Assembly: GCA_025060615.1 (NCBI GenBank) | Contig: JANXBS010000022.1 | Span: forward strand, 1-64,000 | Direction of reading: 5' to 3' | Origin: Anaerolineae bacterium | GTDB lineage: Bacteria > Chloroflexota > Anaerolineae > DUEN01 | Length of the DNA: 64,000 nucleotides | The notes under the pieces: generated by a model | The model's database searches: none | Seen by the model: only the letters and a program-made list of their open reading frames with translations | What the model was told of the DNA's origin: nothing | Shown: in pieces, positions 38,040 through 46,515 of the stretch | Position numbering within the stretch: the stretch's first letter is position 1 | Layout: each line of letters begins with the position of its first letter | Made by a program: the position numbers and the translations under genes

Positions 38040-39530
38040 CTATAGCTTTTTAGCCGATAAAATCCACTCACGGTATAGTGGCTTCAAGTCCTTGCCCGAG
38101 ATCTTCTCCGCCTCTTCTACAAGTATTTCTGGCGTTATGATCTGGTATCGATAGGTAGACAGCAGCGTCTGCAGTAATCGGAAGAAGGCCTCATCTCCTA
38201 TCGCCAGGCGCAGGGCGTGGAAAAAGAGAGCCGATTTGGCGTACACCATCGTCTCATAGTTGCCGGGACCGAAGCCGGAAGCAGGCTGTCCCACGATGGT
38301 GTCCAACCCATTTTCCCTTGCATAAGCGACAGGGATCTCCCACCGGTTCTGGCGCAGCCGTTCGGCCGTCTCCTTGCCATATATTGATTCGTAATAGATA
38401 TACGTCGAATATTCGGCCAGGCCTTCGTCTAGCCACGGGTGGTTCACTGGGTCACTGCCCACCAAGTTATACCACCACTGGTGCGCGATCTCATGTGCAA
38501 TCAGAAACTCCAGATCTGAGCGGCGTTGACGGTAGAGATCTATGCCGATCAGGTTGATGCCGGAGTACTCCATCCCCCGATACTCTAAAGGAGCGGATAC
38601 CACGCTCAGCTCGGTAAAGGGATAACGTCCATAACGATCACTGTACACTTGAGCTACGGCAATGGCGTATTCCAATGCGCGCTGGCCGGCTGCGCGGTCC
38701 TCTGGCAGGAAATAAGAATGCACCAATGTATCATAGGCGTACCCGGTGAGTTGCTGAAAGTGGCGAGAGAGCACCAGCATGAACTCGCGCACTGGCCCGG
38801 TCACGAAATGCCAGGCGGCTTGGCCCTCTGCCGTAAGGGTTTTGCTGATCACCGTCCCAGAGCCGATGACGATCATCTCCGGCGCAGTAACTACCTGCAC
38901 CTGATAGAGCGCGCTTTCCAGGAACGCCACATCGCTGTGGGCGGGTGCTATCTCCAAATGCCAGTTCAGACGCTGGCCGACTGTCCCCATCTCTGAGACC
39001 GCTAACACTGGGTAGCTCAAGGGCAAGCTAAGAATGCCTTGACTCTCGCCAAATAGCGCGTACCCTGCCTCGATGAAAGGGGCATCCACCGTCCACGTGC
39101 ATGAGATGACCACGGAGCGATTGGGAGACAATGGCTCTAACAGCGGGATGTGGGCAGCCGTATTCTCTGCGGTGAGATTAAACGCCGTAGTTCGCCCGTT
39201 GGTAGCTACTGTATGGATCTGCATGGCGCCGCGATATTGAGGCAGATTCGGGAACAGACGCAGATAGAGCTCGGTTAAGGAGATATCATACCGATTAGGT
39301 ACCGAGAGGATGCCCTGACCGTTCAGCCGGCGTGTCAGCGGATCCACGCGAAGGATCAGTTCATAGCGAGGAAGGGGAGGCAAGCGGTCTAGGTCTTGCT
39401 GATAAGCGCCCAGCATAGCTGGCCGATACGGCGCAAGGGCATCTCGGACCGGAGACGCTGGTACTCGAGCACAAGCGACCACTGTTACAAGCGCCAGCAG
39501 CCACCACGAGATACGGCGAGACAAGCACAT
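38040..39530 (-). CDS. M1-type metallopeptidase, predicted lipoprotein
   Basis: The 496-residue protein begins with a lipoprotein signal: basic start, hydrophobic core WLLALVTVV and lipobox VVAC at Cys20, so it should be anchored outside the cytoplasmic membrane. A beta-rich N-terminal domain precedes the gluzincin site HEIAHQWWYN with the third zinc ligand in DEGLAEYS; upstream is GMEYSGINLIG, a variant of the GxMEN motif. It would trim peptides from the N-terminus, presumably for nutrition. A -10-like TATACT is found upstream on the minus strand (39567-39562) without a convincing -35. Confidence 0.87.
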   Translation of the reverse strand: MCLSRRISWWLLALVTVVACARVPASPVRDALAPYRPAMLGAYQQDLDRLPPLPRYELILRVDPLTRRLNGQGILSVPNRYDISLTELYLRLFPNLPQYRGAMQIHTVATNGRTTAFNLTAENTAAHIPLLEPLSPNRSVVISCTWTVDAPFIEAGYALFGESQGILSLPLSYPVLAVSEMGTVGQRLNWHLEIAPAHSDVAFLESALYQVQVVTAPEMIVIGSGTVISKTLTAEGQAAWHFVTGPVREFMLVLSRHFQQLTGYAYDTLVHSYFLPEDRAAGQRALEYAIAVAQVYSDRYGRYPFTELSVVSAPLEYRGMEYSGINLIGIDLYRQRRSDLEFLIAHEIAHQWWYNLVGSDPVNHPWLDEGLAEYSTYIYYESIYGKETAERLRQNRWEIPVAYARENGLDTIVGQPASGFGPGNYETMVYAKSALFFHALRLAIGDEAFFRLLQTLLSTYRYQIITPEILVEEAEKISGKDLKPLYREWILSAKKL

Positions 39531-39660
39531 AGGGGTCTTCCCTACTAGGAGTGATACCTCAAGTATACCACGGCTGGCCTCAACAATGAAAGGATAGTAG
39601 TTCTACCACCAGGATTTCACAAAGAGGACAAAACATGATATGTTGACGTAGGAGAGGCTT

Positions 39661-41235
39661 ATGTTCAGGGATCGCGTGCTGTTTTCACAAACCCGTGTAG
39701 ATGTGTTCGCCATGGCCTGGCAGATAGGGGCCTCTCGACACCTATTAACTGCCACTTTCATAGCACTAAGCGTCTTAGTGCTGTTCTCCAGTGTGATTCC
39801 ACAAGTGCCCAGCGAGATCGCTGCGGATCCCGCTTCGACGGCGCGGTGGCTGGCCGCCAACACGCAAGAGCGGGGGATGATCCAGCGGATTCTCGGCCTG
39901 TTGGGCCTATTCCAAATCTACCATAGCGTGATCTGGCGCAGCTTGTGCGGGCTGCTCTTCATCTGTCTGTCAGTGCACCTAGCGGATGAGCTCCCCATCC
40001 GTTGGCAATTGTGGCACAAAGGGCTCGGCGCCATAGCCTCTGCACCTTATCGGGTTGAGATCCAGGATTCCCTTACCACTGAGGCCGCCGCATCTTTGCA
40101 ACGTGAGTTGTCCGCCTGGGCCGGCGCAGCGTTGACGGTCGAGGACCGTGATAACTTCGCCGTAACGACTCAACACGGCAGAGCCGGCATCTGGGCTAAG
40201 CCGATGATGCAGATCGGCGGGATATTGTTCCTCGTCGGATTGTGGATTAGCGGGCAGACGGCCTGGTATGAGTCGGGGGTATCCCTATCGCCAGAGCGCG
40301 AAGCGCGCCTAGTTCATCGTCCCGATCTCACTCTGCAATGGGTGGCCTCGCAGCCGCCCCGGATCAAGCTGCGCAGCCGCGGAGGGGAAAGTGAGCTTTC
40401 CATTGGCTGGCTTCGACCCGCTTATTGGGAAGGAATCGGCTTTTACCTGACGGATCAGCCCCCTGCGGTCACGATCACGGGCATGGACGGCAAAGGCCAG
40501 TCGCTCCTAATGCAGCCACTGGCCGAGGGCAACCTCGATACGGAGTTGACCCTCACCTTCCCGCGCGCACAGATGGAGAGCGAGTTTACCTTGCCTGATC
40601 AAAACATGGTGTTCCGCCTCGTCAGCTTTGAACACTTGCCAGGAGACGCGCGAGGTGAGCCGGCATTTCTGGTGCAAGTCTTTCAAGGAGGTCAGAATGA
40701 TCCTATCCTTAACGATTTCATCACGGCGGACACCACGATCGAGCTGGCCGGCGTCCGCATCAGGTTGGACCTAACCAGAACGGTCACCTTAGCCGCGGCC
40801 TACGATCCCGGGTTTCCATTGGTGCTGAGTGGCAGCGTGATCGCCTGGCTGGGCTGTCTGATGGGACTGATCATGCCCTACCGAGGCTGGCGTGTCACCT
40901 TCACTCCCGGCCGAGACGGTGTCCAGGTTACAGGATACGCTGTGGACTTAGGAGCTCGTCCTGATAGACTCCGTATGCCCGACGCGCTATACACTCGCCG
41001 AAACAGCATAGACACACCGCCTCGCTGGCCTTTAGCGGCCTTAGGATGGATCGCGGCTTTGGCTCCTGCGGGGATGATGGCACTCCTGACCGCCTCTCTC
41101 TGGTGGGGCCAAGGGGCCTTTGGACGTTACTGGATGGAGTTAAGCGGCCAGAAATGGTTGCTGGCTCTAACACTAGCTGCGCTTTCCTGGCAGGCATGGA
41201 GATGGCCGAAGGTCATAACAGGCAAACGGGTATGA
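39661..41235 (+). CDS. ResB-like cytochrome c biogenesis protein
   Basis: The 524-residue protein follows the ResB/Ccs1 plan. Three helices occur in the first 200 residues (LLTATFIALSVLVLFSSVIPQ; WRSLCGLLFICLSVHLADEL; MMQIGGILFLVGLWISG), then a large extracytoplasmic beta domain (about 200-375), then a further helix (VLSGSVIAWLGCLMGLIMPY). ResB works with ResC to deliver haem to apocytochromes. The C-terminal 70 residues contain ALLTASLWWGQGAFGRYW, which resembles the WxxEAWGRYW stretch of ResC/CcsA without the following tryptophan-rich haem motif. GGAGAGG precedes the ATG. The stop overlaps udk (ATGA). Confidence 0.75.
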   Translation: MFRDRVLFSQTRVDVFAMAWQIGASRHLLTATFIALSVLVLFSSVIPQVPSEIAADPASTARWLAANTQERGMIQRILGLLGLFQIYHSVIWRSLCGLLFICLSVHLADELPIRWQLWHKGLGAIASAPYRVEIQDSLTTEAAASLQRELSAWAGAALTVEDRDNFAVTTQHGRAGIWAKPMMQIGGILFLVGLWISGQTAWYESGVSLSPEREARLVHRPDLTLQWVASQPPRIKLRSRGGESELSIGWLRPAYWEGIGFYLTDQPPAVTITGMDGKGQSLLMQPLAEGNLDTELTLTFPRAQMESEFTLPDQNMVFRLVSFEHLPGDARGEPAFLVQVFQGGQNDPILNDFITADTTIELAGVRIRLDLTRTVTLAAAYDPGFPLVLSGSVIAWLGCLMGLIMPYRGWRVTFTPGRDGVQVTGYAVDLGARPDRLRMPDALYTRRNSIDTPPRWPLAALGWIAALAPAGMMALLTASLWWGQGAFGRYWMELSGQKWLLALTLAALSWQAWRWPKVITGKRV

Positions 41236-41873
41236 GAAAGCGAACGATCACCATTGGCGTTGCCGGTGGCACCGGCTCTGGTAAGACCACTGTCGCTCAC
41301 GCGATCCTGGAGCGGGTAGGATGGCATCGCATCGCCTACCTTCAACACGATGCCTACTACCACGACGCCAGCAACCTGCCACCGGAGGAGCGAGCCCGCC
41401 TGAACTTCGATCACCCTAATGCGTTGGATAACGCGCTGTTGGCACAACATATCCGAGAATTACAGGCCGGGCGGCCAGTGGATGTTCCCATTTATGATTT
41501 CACCACGCATACCCGTCGTCCAGAGACTCGACGCGTGACCCCGGAGCCAGTGATCCTAGTGGAGGGTATCTTACTTTTCGCCGAGCCGACGCTGCGGGAG
41601 CTAATGGACATCAAGATCTTTGTAGATACCGACGCCGATCTGCGTTTCATCCGCCGGTTACGGCGGGACATCGCCGAGCGGGGACGCACGGTGGAATCGG
41701 TGATCGAGCAGTACTTGACCACGGTTCGCCCCATGCACCTAGAGTTCGTAGAGCCCAGTAAACGTTATGCGGACATCATCATCCCGGAGGGTGGGCTGAA
41801 TGAAGTGGCCATTGAAATGGTGGCAACTCGCATTCGCGCCCTGCTGGAAGAGATCACCCGGGATTCAGATTGA
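41232..41873 (+). CDS. udk: Uridine kinase
   Basis: Udk phosphorylates uridine and cytidine for pyrimidine salvage. The 213-residue protein has the P-loop VAGGTGSGKTT, the substrate loop QHDAYYHD, NFDHPNALDN, PIYDFTTHTR, the Walker-B-like VILVEGILLF and RFIRRLRRDIAERGR. The ATG at 41232 overlaps the resB stop. The frame is open another 186 bases upstream inside resB. Its stop codon overlaps the -35 box of the sdh promoter. Confidence 0.94.
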   Translation: MRKRTITIGVAGGTGSGKTTVAHAILERVGWHRIAYLQHDAYYHDASNLPPEERARLNFDHPNALDNALLAQHIRELQAGRPVDVPIYDFTTHTRRPETRRVTPEPVILVEGILLFAEPTLRELMDIKIFVDTDADLRFIRRLRRDIAERGRTVESVIEQYLTTVRPMHLEFVEPSKRYADIIIPEGGLNEVAIEMVATRIRALLEEITRDSD

Positions 41874-41898
41874 TTCTCCTCAAAAAAAGTGATATAAT
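41870..41898 (+). promoter_or_regulatory. Sigma-70 promoter of the sdh operon
   Basis: TTGATT (41870-41875), a 17-base spacer, TATAAT (41893-41898). The -35 overlaps the udk stop codon. Transcription from here gives a leader of about 285 bases before sdhC. Confidence 0.7.
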
Positions 41899-41984
41899 TT
41901 CCCAACCCTAAGCGACGGTCACAACTACACTTAAACATAGCTGTTAAGGAAATGGAAAGCTCACGGGGAACCGGCCCCTCTGGA

Positions 41985-42081
41985 AAAAGCTTTCAACCAA
42001 CCCTTCACCTGCTTCTCCTAGCCATTTTAAAGAGGCCGGCTGAACCAGGCAAGGACTGGTTAGGGCAGAAAGAAAGCTTTT
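41985..42081 (+). ncRNA. Candidate structured leader of the sdh operon
   Basis: AAAAGCTTTC (41985-41994) is perfectly complementary to GAAAGCTTTT (42072-42081), closing a 97-base domain. Inside it, AACCAG and CTGGTT form a 6-base hairpin and AGCC/GGCT a shorter one; just upstream GGGG and CCCC flank AACCGG. The leader encodes no convincing protein. It does not match a riboswitch class that I can recognise. Structure is inferred from pairing by eye only. Confidence 0.35.
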
Positions 42082-42189
42082 GCGGAGGTAGTTCTCCCCC
42101 AGTATCTCCCATAGATCCGTCCATAGTAACGTGGAAGAGGCCTTTCTCCGAAGATCACAGCTATCAAGTGATAGTGATGAGGAGGTCTG

Positions 42190-42609
42190 ATGTCTACGCT
42201 CAAAGAAGCTCTTACTGGCTATGCGCTCTATCGAGGGCGTGAAGGGCATCTGAGTTTCGTACTGCACCGGCTGACCGGGCTGGGAGTCCTGGCGTTTCTG
42301 ATTATCCACATCTTGGATACGTCCACGGTGTACTTCTTCCCCTCGCTGTATAACCACGCCATTGCGTTGTACCGGAGCACCCCCTTCGTGATCGGGGAGA
42401 TCATCCTGGTCTTCTGCGTGTTCTACCACGGCGTTAATGGAATCCGCATCGCTGTGCTGGACCTCTGGGTGCCTCAGAAGTGGTCCATCGAGTCGGCACG
42501 CAAATCCGCCCGCTGGGCGCTCATTGCCAGCGTGATCTTATGGCTGCCCGCAGCGATCTGGATGACCCGCAGCTTGCTGATCCATAACTTCGGCTTGCTT
42601 GGAGGATGA
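42190..42609 (+). CDS. sdhC: Succinate dehydrogenase cytochrome b subunit
   Basis: One of two membrane anchors of complex II. The 139-residue protein has three helices and the family pattern GHLSFVLHRLTGLGVLAFLIIHILDT, where the His residues are candidate haem ligands, and a third His in FYHGVNGIRIAVLD. The ATG at 42190 has GAGGAGG just upstream. First gene of sdhCDAB, four bases before sdhD. Confidence 0.92.
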   Translation: MSTLKEALTGYALYRGREGHLSFVLHRLTGLGVLAFLIIHILDTSTVYFFPSLYNHAIALYRSTPFVIGEIILVFCVFYHGVNGIRIAVLDLWVPQKWSIESARKSARWALIASVILWLPAAIWMTRSLLIHNFGLLGG

Positions 42610-42613
42610 CGAC

Positions 42614-42991
42614 ATGACCGTCCGAGTCCGTCAGGTTCAGACTCCCAAGAACTTTGAGACGATCGCCTGGGCGTGGATGCGATATAGTGGCATCTTGCTC
42701 ATCCCGCTGGTCTGGATTCATGTGATCTTACAAGATGTGCTGGTAGGGGTGCATCGGATTGATCTGGATTACGTGGCCATGCGGTGGGCGTTGCTAGGCT
42801 GGCGCGTTTACGATGCGTTGCTGCTAGGGTTCACTTTCGCGCACGGGATGAATGGCCTGCGCCAGGTGCTGAACGACTTTGTCCATACTGAATCGGCGAG
42901 GCGCCTTGTAGCCCGGTTGCTGTTCGCCTTTTGGCTGGTCATCACCTTGATCGGCGCGATCGCCATCATTGGAGGGGTGCGTCAGCCCTGA
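42614..42991 (+). CDS. sdhD: Succinate dehydrogenase membrane anchor subunit
   Basis: The second membrane anchor of complex II, 125 residues with three helices. WIHVILQDVLVG and FTFAHGMNGLRQVLNDF supply the histidines expected for haem b or quinone contact. The ATG at 42614 has GGAGG eight bases upstream, so it is preferred over the in-frame start at 42599. It is followed by sdhA after 24 bases. Confidence 0.88.
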   Translation: MTVRVRQVQTPKNFETIAWAWMRYSGILLIPLVWIHVILQDVLVGVHRIDLDYVAMRWALLGWRVYDALLLGFTFAHGMNGLRQVLNDFVHTESARRLVARLLFAFWLVITLIGAIAIIGGVRQP

Positions 42992-43015
42992 ACTTCGGAA
43001 AGCTAGGAGTGAGGA

Positions 43016-44809
43016 ATGGCGCAACACCACCAGTTTGAGGTTGTAATCGTAGGAGCGGGCGGGGCCGGGCTGATGGCGGCCCTTTACGCCTCTCGGAAAG
43101 CCAAAACAGCTGTCTTGAGCAAGCTTTACCCTACGCGCTCACACACTGGGACAGCCCAAGGGGGAATCGGGGCAGCTCTGGGGAACCTGGAGGAAGACCA
43201 CCCCGAATGGCATACCTTCGACACGGTCAAAGGGAGCGATTATCTAGGCGACCAAGATGCCATCGAGTTCATGTGCTATGAAGCTGTGCCCATCGTCTAT
43301 GAGCTAGAGCATATGGGCCTGCCCTTCTCCCGTACCCCGGATGGGCGCATCGCTCAGCGGCCGTTCGGCGGCCATACCAATAACGTCACCGGCAAGCCAG
43401 TCCGCCGGTCCTGTTACGCAGCCGACCGCACCGGTCACATGATCCTGCAGACGTTGTACCAACAGTGCATCAAGAACCATGTGACCTTCTTTGATGAGTT
43501 CCAGGTATTGGATTTGATCGTCGTCAACGGTGCAGCGGCCGGCGTCGTGGCCATTGAGCTGGCCACGGGGGAACTACATGTCTTTCACGCCAAGGCAGTG
43601 GTCTTCGCCACCGGAGGGCACGGCCGATTATGGGAGATCACATCTAACGCCTACGCCTATACGGGGGATGGGATCGCCATCGCCCTTCGGCGCGGGATTC
43701 CAGCTGAAGATATGGAGTTCTTCCAGTTCCATCCTACTGGCATCTATCGGCTGGGGATTTTGATCACCGAGGGAGTGCGTGGCGAGGGCGGTGTGCTCAT
43801 CAACGACAAGGGTGAACGCTTTATGGAGCGGTACGCCCCTCGTGTGAAGGACCTGGCCTCGCGTGATGTGATCAGTCGTGCCATGTATATCGAGATGCGC
43901 GAGGGCCGTGGCATCGGTGGCCAGCGCTACCTGTACCTGGATGTGCGCCCGGAGACGGTTAACAAGTACGCCGAGCTGGATGGCCGCACCCGTCCAGATG
44001 GTTCTCCGTATCGCGTCACGGCTGAGGAGATCCTGGCCAAAGTCCCCGACATCATCGATTTCTGTCGCACCTATCTAGGGATAGATCCGCTTACTCAGCC
44101 TATTCCCGTGCAACCGACAGCCCACTATGCGATGGGCGGCATCCCCACCAACAAGTTTGGGGAGGTGGTGATTGATGAGCACAACACCGTCATGCCCGGG
44201 CTGTATGCCGCCGGCGAGGTGGCCTGCGTCTCCGTGCATGGCGCCAACCGGCTGGGCACCAACTCGTTGGTGGACATCCTGGTCTTCGGCAAGTACGCTG
44301 GCTTGCGGGCCGCGGAGTTCGCCCGAGGCGCTGCCTTTCAGCCTCTCCCCGCTGATGCTGCTGACTTCGCCCGCTCTCAGTTAGATCGGCTGCTCCACTC
44401 GCAAGGCAGCGAAAGGGCCGCCGATATCAGCCGTGAGCTAAAGGCCACCATGTTTGATCATGTGGGGGTCTTCCGCACTGAGGAAGGGATGCGCCAGGCG
44501 CTGGCGAAGATTCGTGAGCTCAAGGAACGCTATCGCCACATTCGCATACAGGACCGAGGTCGCATCTTCAACATGGACCTGCTCAACGCCTGGGAGCTGG
44601 GCAACCTGCTCGACCTGGCGGAAGTCACTACTGTCTCAGCCCTGGCCCGCACTGAGAGCCGCGGCGCGCATGCTCGTGAGGACTATCCCCAGCGCGACGA
44701 TGTAAATTGGCTCAAACACACCTTGGCTTGGATGTGCCAGGATGGCATTCAGTTGCGCTATAAGCCAGTGGTCATCACCAAGTACCCACCCAAAGAACGG
44801 ACATACTGA
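43016..44809 (+). CDS. sdhA: Succinate dehydrogenase flavoprotein subunit
   Basis: The catalytic flavoprotein oxidises succinate to fumarate. The 597-residue protein has the FAD-binding [15 protein letters not shown], the flavin-attachment region [28 protein letters not shown], the active-site [10 protein letters not shown] and the late FAD motif [20 protein letters not shown] with NSLVD. Length and motifs are complete. AGGAGTGAGG precedes the ATG. Confidence 0.97.
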   Translation: MAQHHQFEVVIVGAGGAGLMAALYASRKAKTAVLSKLYPTRSHTGTAQGGIGAALGNLEEDHPEWHTFDTVKGSDYLGDQDAIEFMCYEAVPIVYELEHMGLPFSRTPDGRIAQRPFGGHTNNVTGKPVRRSCYAADRTGHMILQTLYQQCIKNHVTFFDEFQVLDLIVVNGAAAGVVAIELATGELHVFHAKAVVFATGGHGRLWEITSNAYAYTGDGIAIALRRGIPAEDMEFFQFHPTGIYRLGILITEGVRGEGGVLINDKGERFMERYAPRVKDLASRDVISRAMYIEMREGRGIGGQRYLYLDVRPETVNKYAELDGRTRPDGSPYRVTAEEILAKVPDIIDFCRTYLGIDPLTQPIPVQPTAHYAMGGIPTNKFGEVVIDEHNTVMPGLYAAGEVACVSVHGANRLGTNSLVDILVFGKYAGLRAAEFARGAAFQPLPADAADFARSQLDRLLHSQGSERAADISRELKATMFDHVGVFRTEEGMRQALAKIRELKERYRHIRIQDRGRIFNMDLLNAWELGNLLDLAEVTTVSALARTESRGAHAREDYPQRDDVNWLKHTLAWMCQDGIQLRYKPVVITKYPPKERTY

Positions 44810-44818
44810 TCAAAGGCC

Positions 44819-44843
44819 AAAGACGAGATGGCTCTCCGTCTTT
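44819..44843 (+). other. Hairpin between sdhA and sdhB
   Basis: AAAGACG + AGA pairs with TCT + CGTCTTT across a 4-base loop, with one bulged base. No U tract follows. It may protect the upstream mRNA segment or tune sdhB expression rather than terminate. Confidence 0.45.
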
Positions 44844-44867
44844 CATTCATGATTTGGAGAAAGCCGT

Positions 44868-45578
44868 ATGCTAGTCACCCTGAAGATCCTTCGCTACAAT
44901 CCTGAAACGGACAAGAAGGCCCATTACGAGACCTACAGCGTAGAAGCCGATCCCACCGATCGCGTGCTAGACTTGCTCGAAAAGGTCAAAGGGTACCAGG
45001 ATGGTACCCTCTCCTTCCGCCGCTCTTGCGCCCATGGCATCTGTGGCTCTGATGCCATGCGTATCAACGGGCGCAACCGCTTGGCCTGTAAAGTGCTGGT
45101 CAAAGACCTAAACACGAAGGAAATCATTGTTGAGCCACTGTTAGGCCTGCGGGTGATCAAAGACCTGATCGTGGACATGGAGCCGTTCTTCGCCCACTAT
45201 CGCTCGGTGATGCCGTTCTTCGTCAACGATGATCCCCCGCCCGCCGACGGTAAGGAGCGCTTACAAACCCCGGAAGAGCGCGAGCGTTTTGACGACACCA
45301 CGAAATGCATTCTGTGTGCCGCCTGTACAACCTCTTGTCCTTCCTTCTGGGCGAATGGTCAATACGTGGGACCGGCCGCGATCGTCAATGCGCATCGCTT
45401 CATCTTTGACAGCCGCGATCAAGCCGCCGCCGAGCGGCTCGCTATCCTCAGCCAGCAGTTCGGGGTCTGGCGTTGCCGGACTGCCTTTAACTGCACTGAA
45501 GCCTGTCCTCGGGACATCAAGATCACCCAGGCCATCGCAGAAGTCAAGCGAGCCATTCTGACAGGGCGGCTAGAATGA
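44868..45578 (+). CDS. sdhB: Succinate dehydrogenase iron-sulfur subunit
   Basis: SdhB carries electrons from the flavoprotein to quinone. The 236-residue protein has the [2Fe-2S] ligands in RSCAHGICGSDAM and RLACK, the [4Fe-4S] motif CILCAACTTSCP and the [3Fe-4S] motif CRTAFNCTEACPRDI. It is the last gene of the operon, followed by a bidirectional terminator. Confidence 0.97.
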   Translation: MLVTLKILRYNPETDKKAHYETYSVEADPTDRVLDLLEKVKGYQDGTLSFRRSCAHGICGSDAMRINGRNRLACKVLVKDLNTKEIIVEPLLGLRVIKDLIVDMEPFFAHYRSVMPFFVNDDPPPADGKERLQTPEERERFDDTTKCILCAACTTSCPSFWANGQYVGPAAIVNAHRFIFDSRDQAAAERLAILSQQFGVWRCRTAFNCTEACPRDIKITQAIAEVKRAILTGRLE

Positions 45579-45628
45579 CCTCTATGTTAACGAGCTGAGG
45601 GCGATTTTCGATGGAATGGCTAAAAGAA

Positions 45629-45661
45629 AAGGGGGCTTCACCAGAAGCCCCTTCTCTTTTT
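45629..45661. terminator. Bidirectional terminator between sdhB and the RRM gene
   Basis: GGGGCTTC (45632-45639) and GAAGCCCC (45644-45651) form a perfect stem. TTCTCTTTTT follows on the plus strand, and a T-rich run (CTTTTCTTTT) on the minus strand, so it can end both converging transcripts. Confidence 0.85.
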
Positions 45662-45674
45662 GGAGTTTAGCGTT

Positions 45675-46016
45675 TTACCAACGCGGGCCGGAGCGGCCAC
45701 GTCCTCCTTCCCGGCCGCCGCGGCCCTCGCGCGGGCCAGGGCGCCCACGGCCGCTTTCGCCTCGCGGCTCACGCTCGCGGGCCTCGTTCACACGCAGGTT
45801 GCGATTCTGAAAGTTCATGCCGTTAAACATGCTGATCGCTTTGGTGGCTGCCTCGGCTGTCTCCATCTCGACGAAGGCAAACCCCCGCGAGCGGCCCGTC
45901 TCCCGATCTCGCACGACTTCGACGCTCACCACTGCGCCAGCGCCGCTGAACAGTTCGCTCAGATCAGCATCCGTGGCGTTGTACGAGAGGTTTCCCACGT
46001 ATAGTCGTGTGCCCAT
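45675..46016 (-). CDS. RRM-type RNA-binding protein
   Basis: The 113-residue protein has a single RNA-recognition motif (residues 3-80) with RNP2 LYVGNL and RNP1 RGFAFVEM. An Arg/Gly-rich tail (GRGRPGPREGRGGREGGRGR) follows, typical of glycine-rich cold-induced RNA-binding proteins. The ATG comes directly after the csp stop codon, with GGAGG five bases upstream inside csp, so the two form a tight operon. It likely acts as an RNA chaperone, particularly in the cold. Confidence 0.9.
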   Translation of the reverse strand: MGTRLYVGNLSYNATDADLSELFSGAGAVVSVEVVRDRETGRSRGFAFVEMETAEAATKAISMFNGMNFQNRNLRVNEAREREPRGESGRGRPGPREGRGGREGGRGRSGPRW

Positions 46017-46229
46017 TTAGCCTAGCCTCCGCACATTCGTTGCATGGGCGCCCTTAGGCCCCATCTCCACCTCGAATTCCACCGTCTCCCCTTCTTGCAG
46101 GGTTCGGAAGCCATCCATTTGCACGGCCGTATAGTGGACGAAGACGTCCTCGCCTCCCTCGCGGGTGATAAAGCCGTAGCCTTTCGCCGCGTTGAACCAC
46201 TTGACGGTGCCGATGATACGCTGACCCAT
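46017..46229 (-). CDS. Cold-shock domain protein
   Basis: A 70-residue CspA-type single-stranded nucleic-acid-binding protein with [15 protein letters not shown] (RNP1) and DVFVHY (RNP2). The ATG at 46229 is preceded by AAGGAGA and matches the family length; the frame extends upstream through the leader but with no family similarity. A strong promoter lies about 130 bases upstream, and a terminator hairpin sits in the leader between them. Confidence 0.94.
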   Translation of the reverse strand: MGQRIIGTVKWFNAAKGYGFITREGGEDVFVHYTAVQMDGFRTLQEGETVEFEVEMGPKGAHATNVRRLG

Positions 46230-46282
46230 CGCTACATCTCCTTGCTTGAAAATCTTCCGGCAAGCCTCTGTTCGACCTTGAG

Positions 46283-46318
46283 ATAAAAACGCCGTCAGGC
46301 GAAGCGCCTGACGGCGTT
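46283..46318 (-). terminator. Terminator-like attenuator in the csp leader
   Basis: AACGCCGTCAGGCG (46288-46301) pairs perfectly with CGCCTGACGGCGTT (46305-46318). In the direction of csp transcription it is followed by TTTTTAT. It lies about 40-70 bases after the predicted start site and 58 bases before the csp start codon. A hairpin this strong should stop most transcripts before csp unless antitermination occurs. Confidence 0.75.
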
Positions 46319-46363
46319 GATTTCTCACGTCCGAACCAGATGCTGCCTTCGACCTACAATTAC

Positions 46364-46392
46364 ATCCTAGCATACTGGTTGTAGTTTGTCAA
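46364..46392 (-). promoter_or_regulatory. Sigma-70 promoter of the csp-RRM operon
   Basis: Minus strand: TTGACA (46392-46387), a 17-base spacer and TAGGAT (46369-46364). A perfect -35 with good spacing. Confidence 0.8.
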
Positions 46393-46433
46393 GGGCGATT
46401 TTCCCTCAAACTTTGGGCGAGCCGAAGTTGAGG

Positions 46434-46439
46434 TATAAT
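46434..46439 (+). promoter_or_regulatory. Probable -10 box for metH
   Basis: TATAAT at 46434-46439, 77 bases before the metH TTG start. The matching -35 region (CTTTGG) is poor, so an activator or extended contacts may be needed. No B12 or SAM riboswitch is recognisable in the short leader. Confidence 0.4.
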
Positions 46440-46515
46440 AGCGCAGAGGCGAGCGAGAACCGCTTTTGCCCTCCAGACGAGAGGTAGGGTAAACTATCCG
46501 GTGGAGTGAGCTGAG

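Noticed and set aside
46440-46515. Cobalamin or SAM riboswitch before metH
   Set aside because: The leader is under 80 bases and has neither a B12-box-like motif nor the SAM-riboswitch core.
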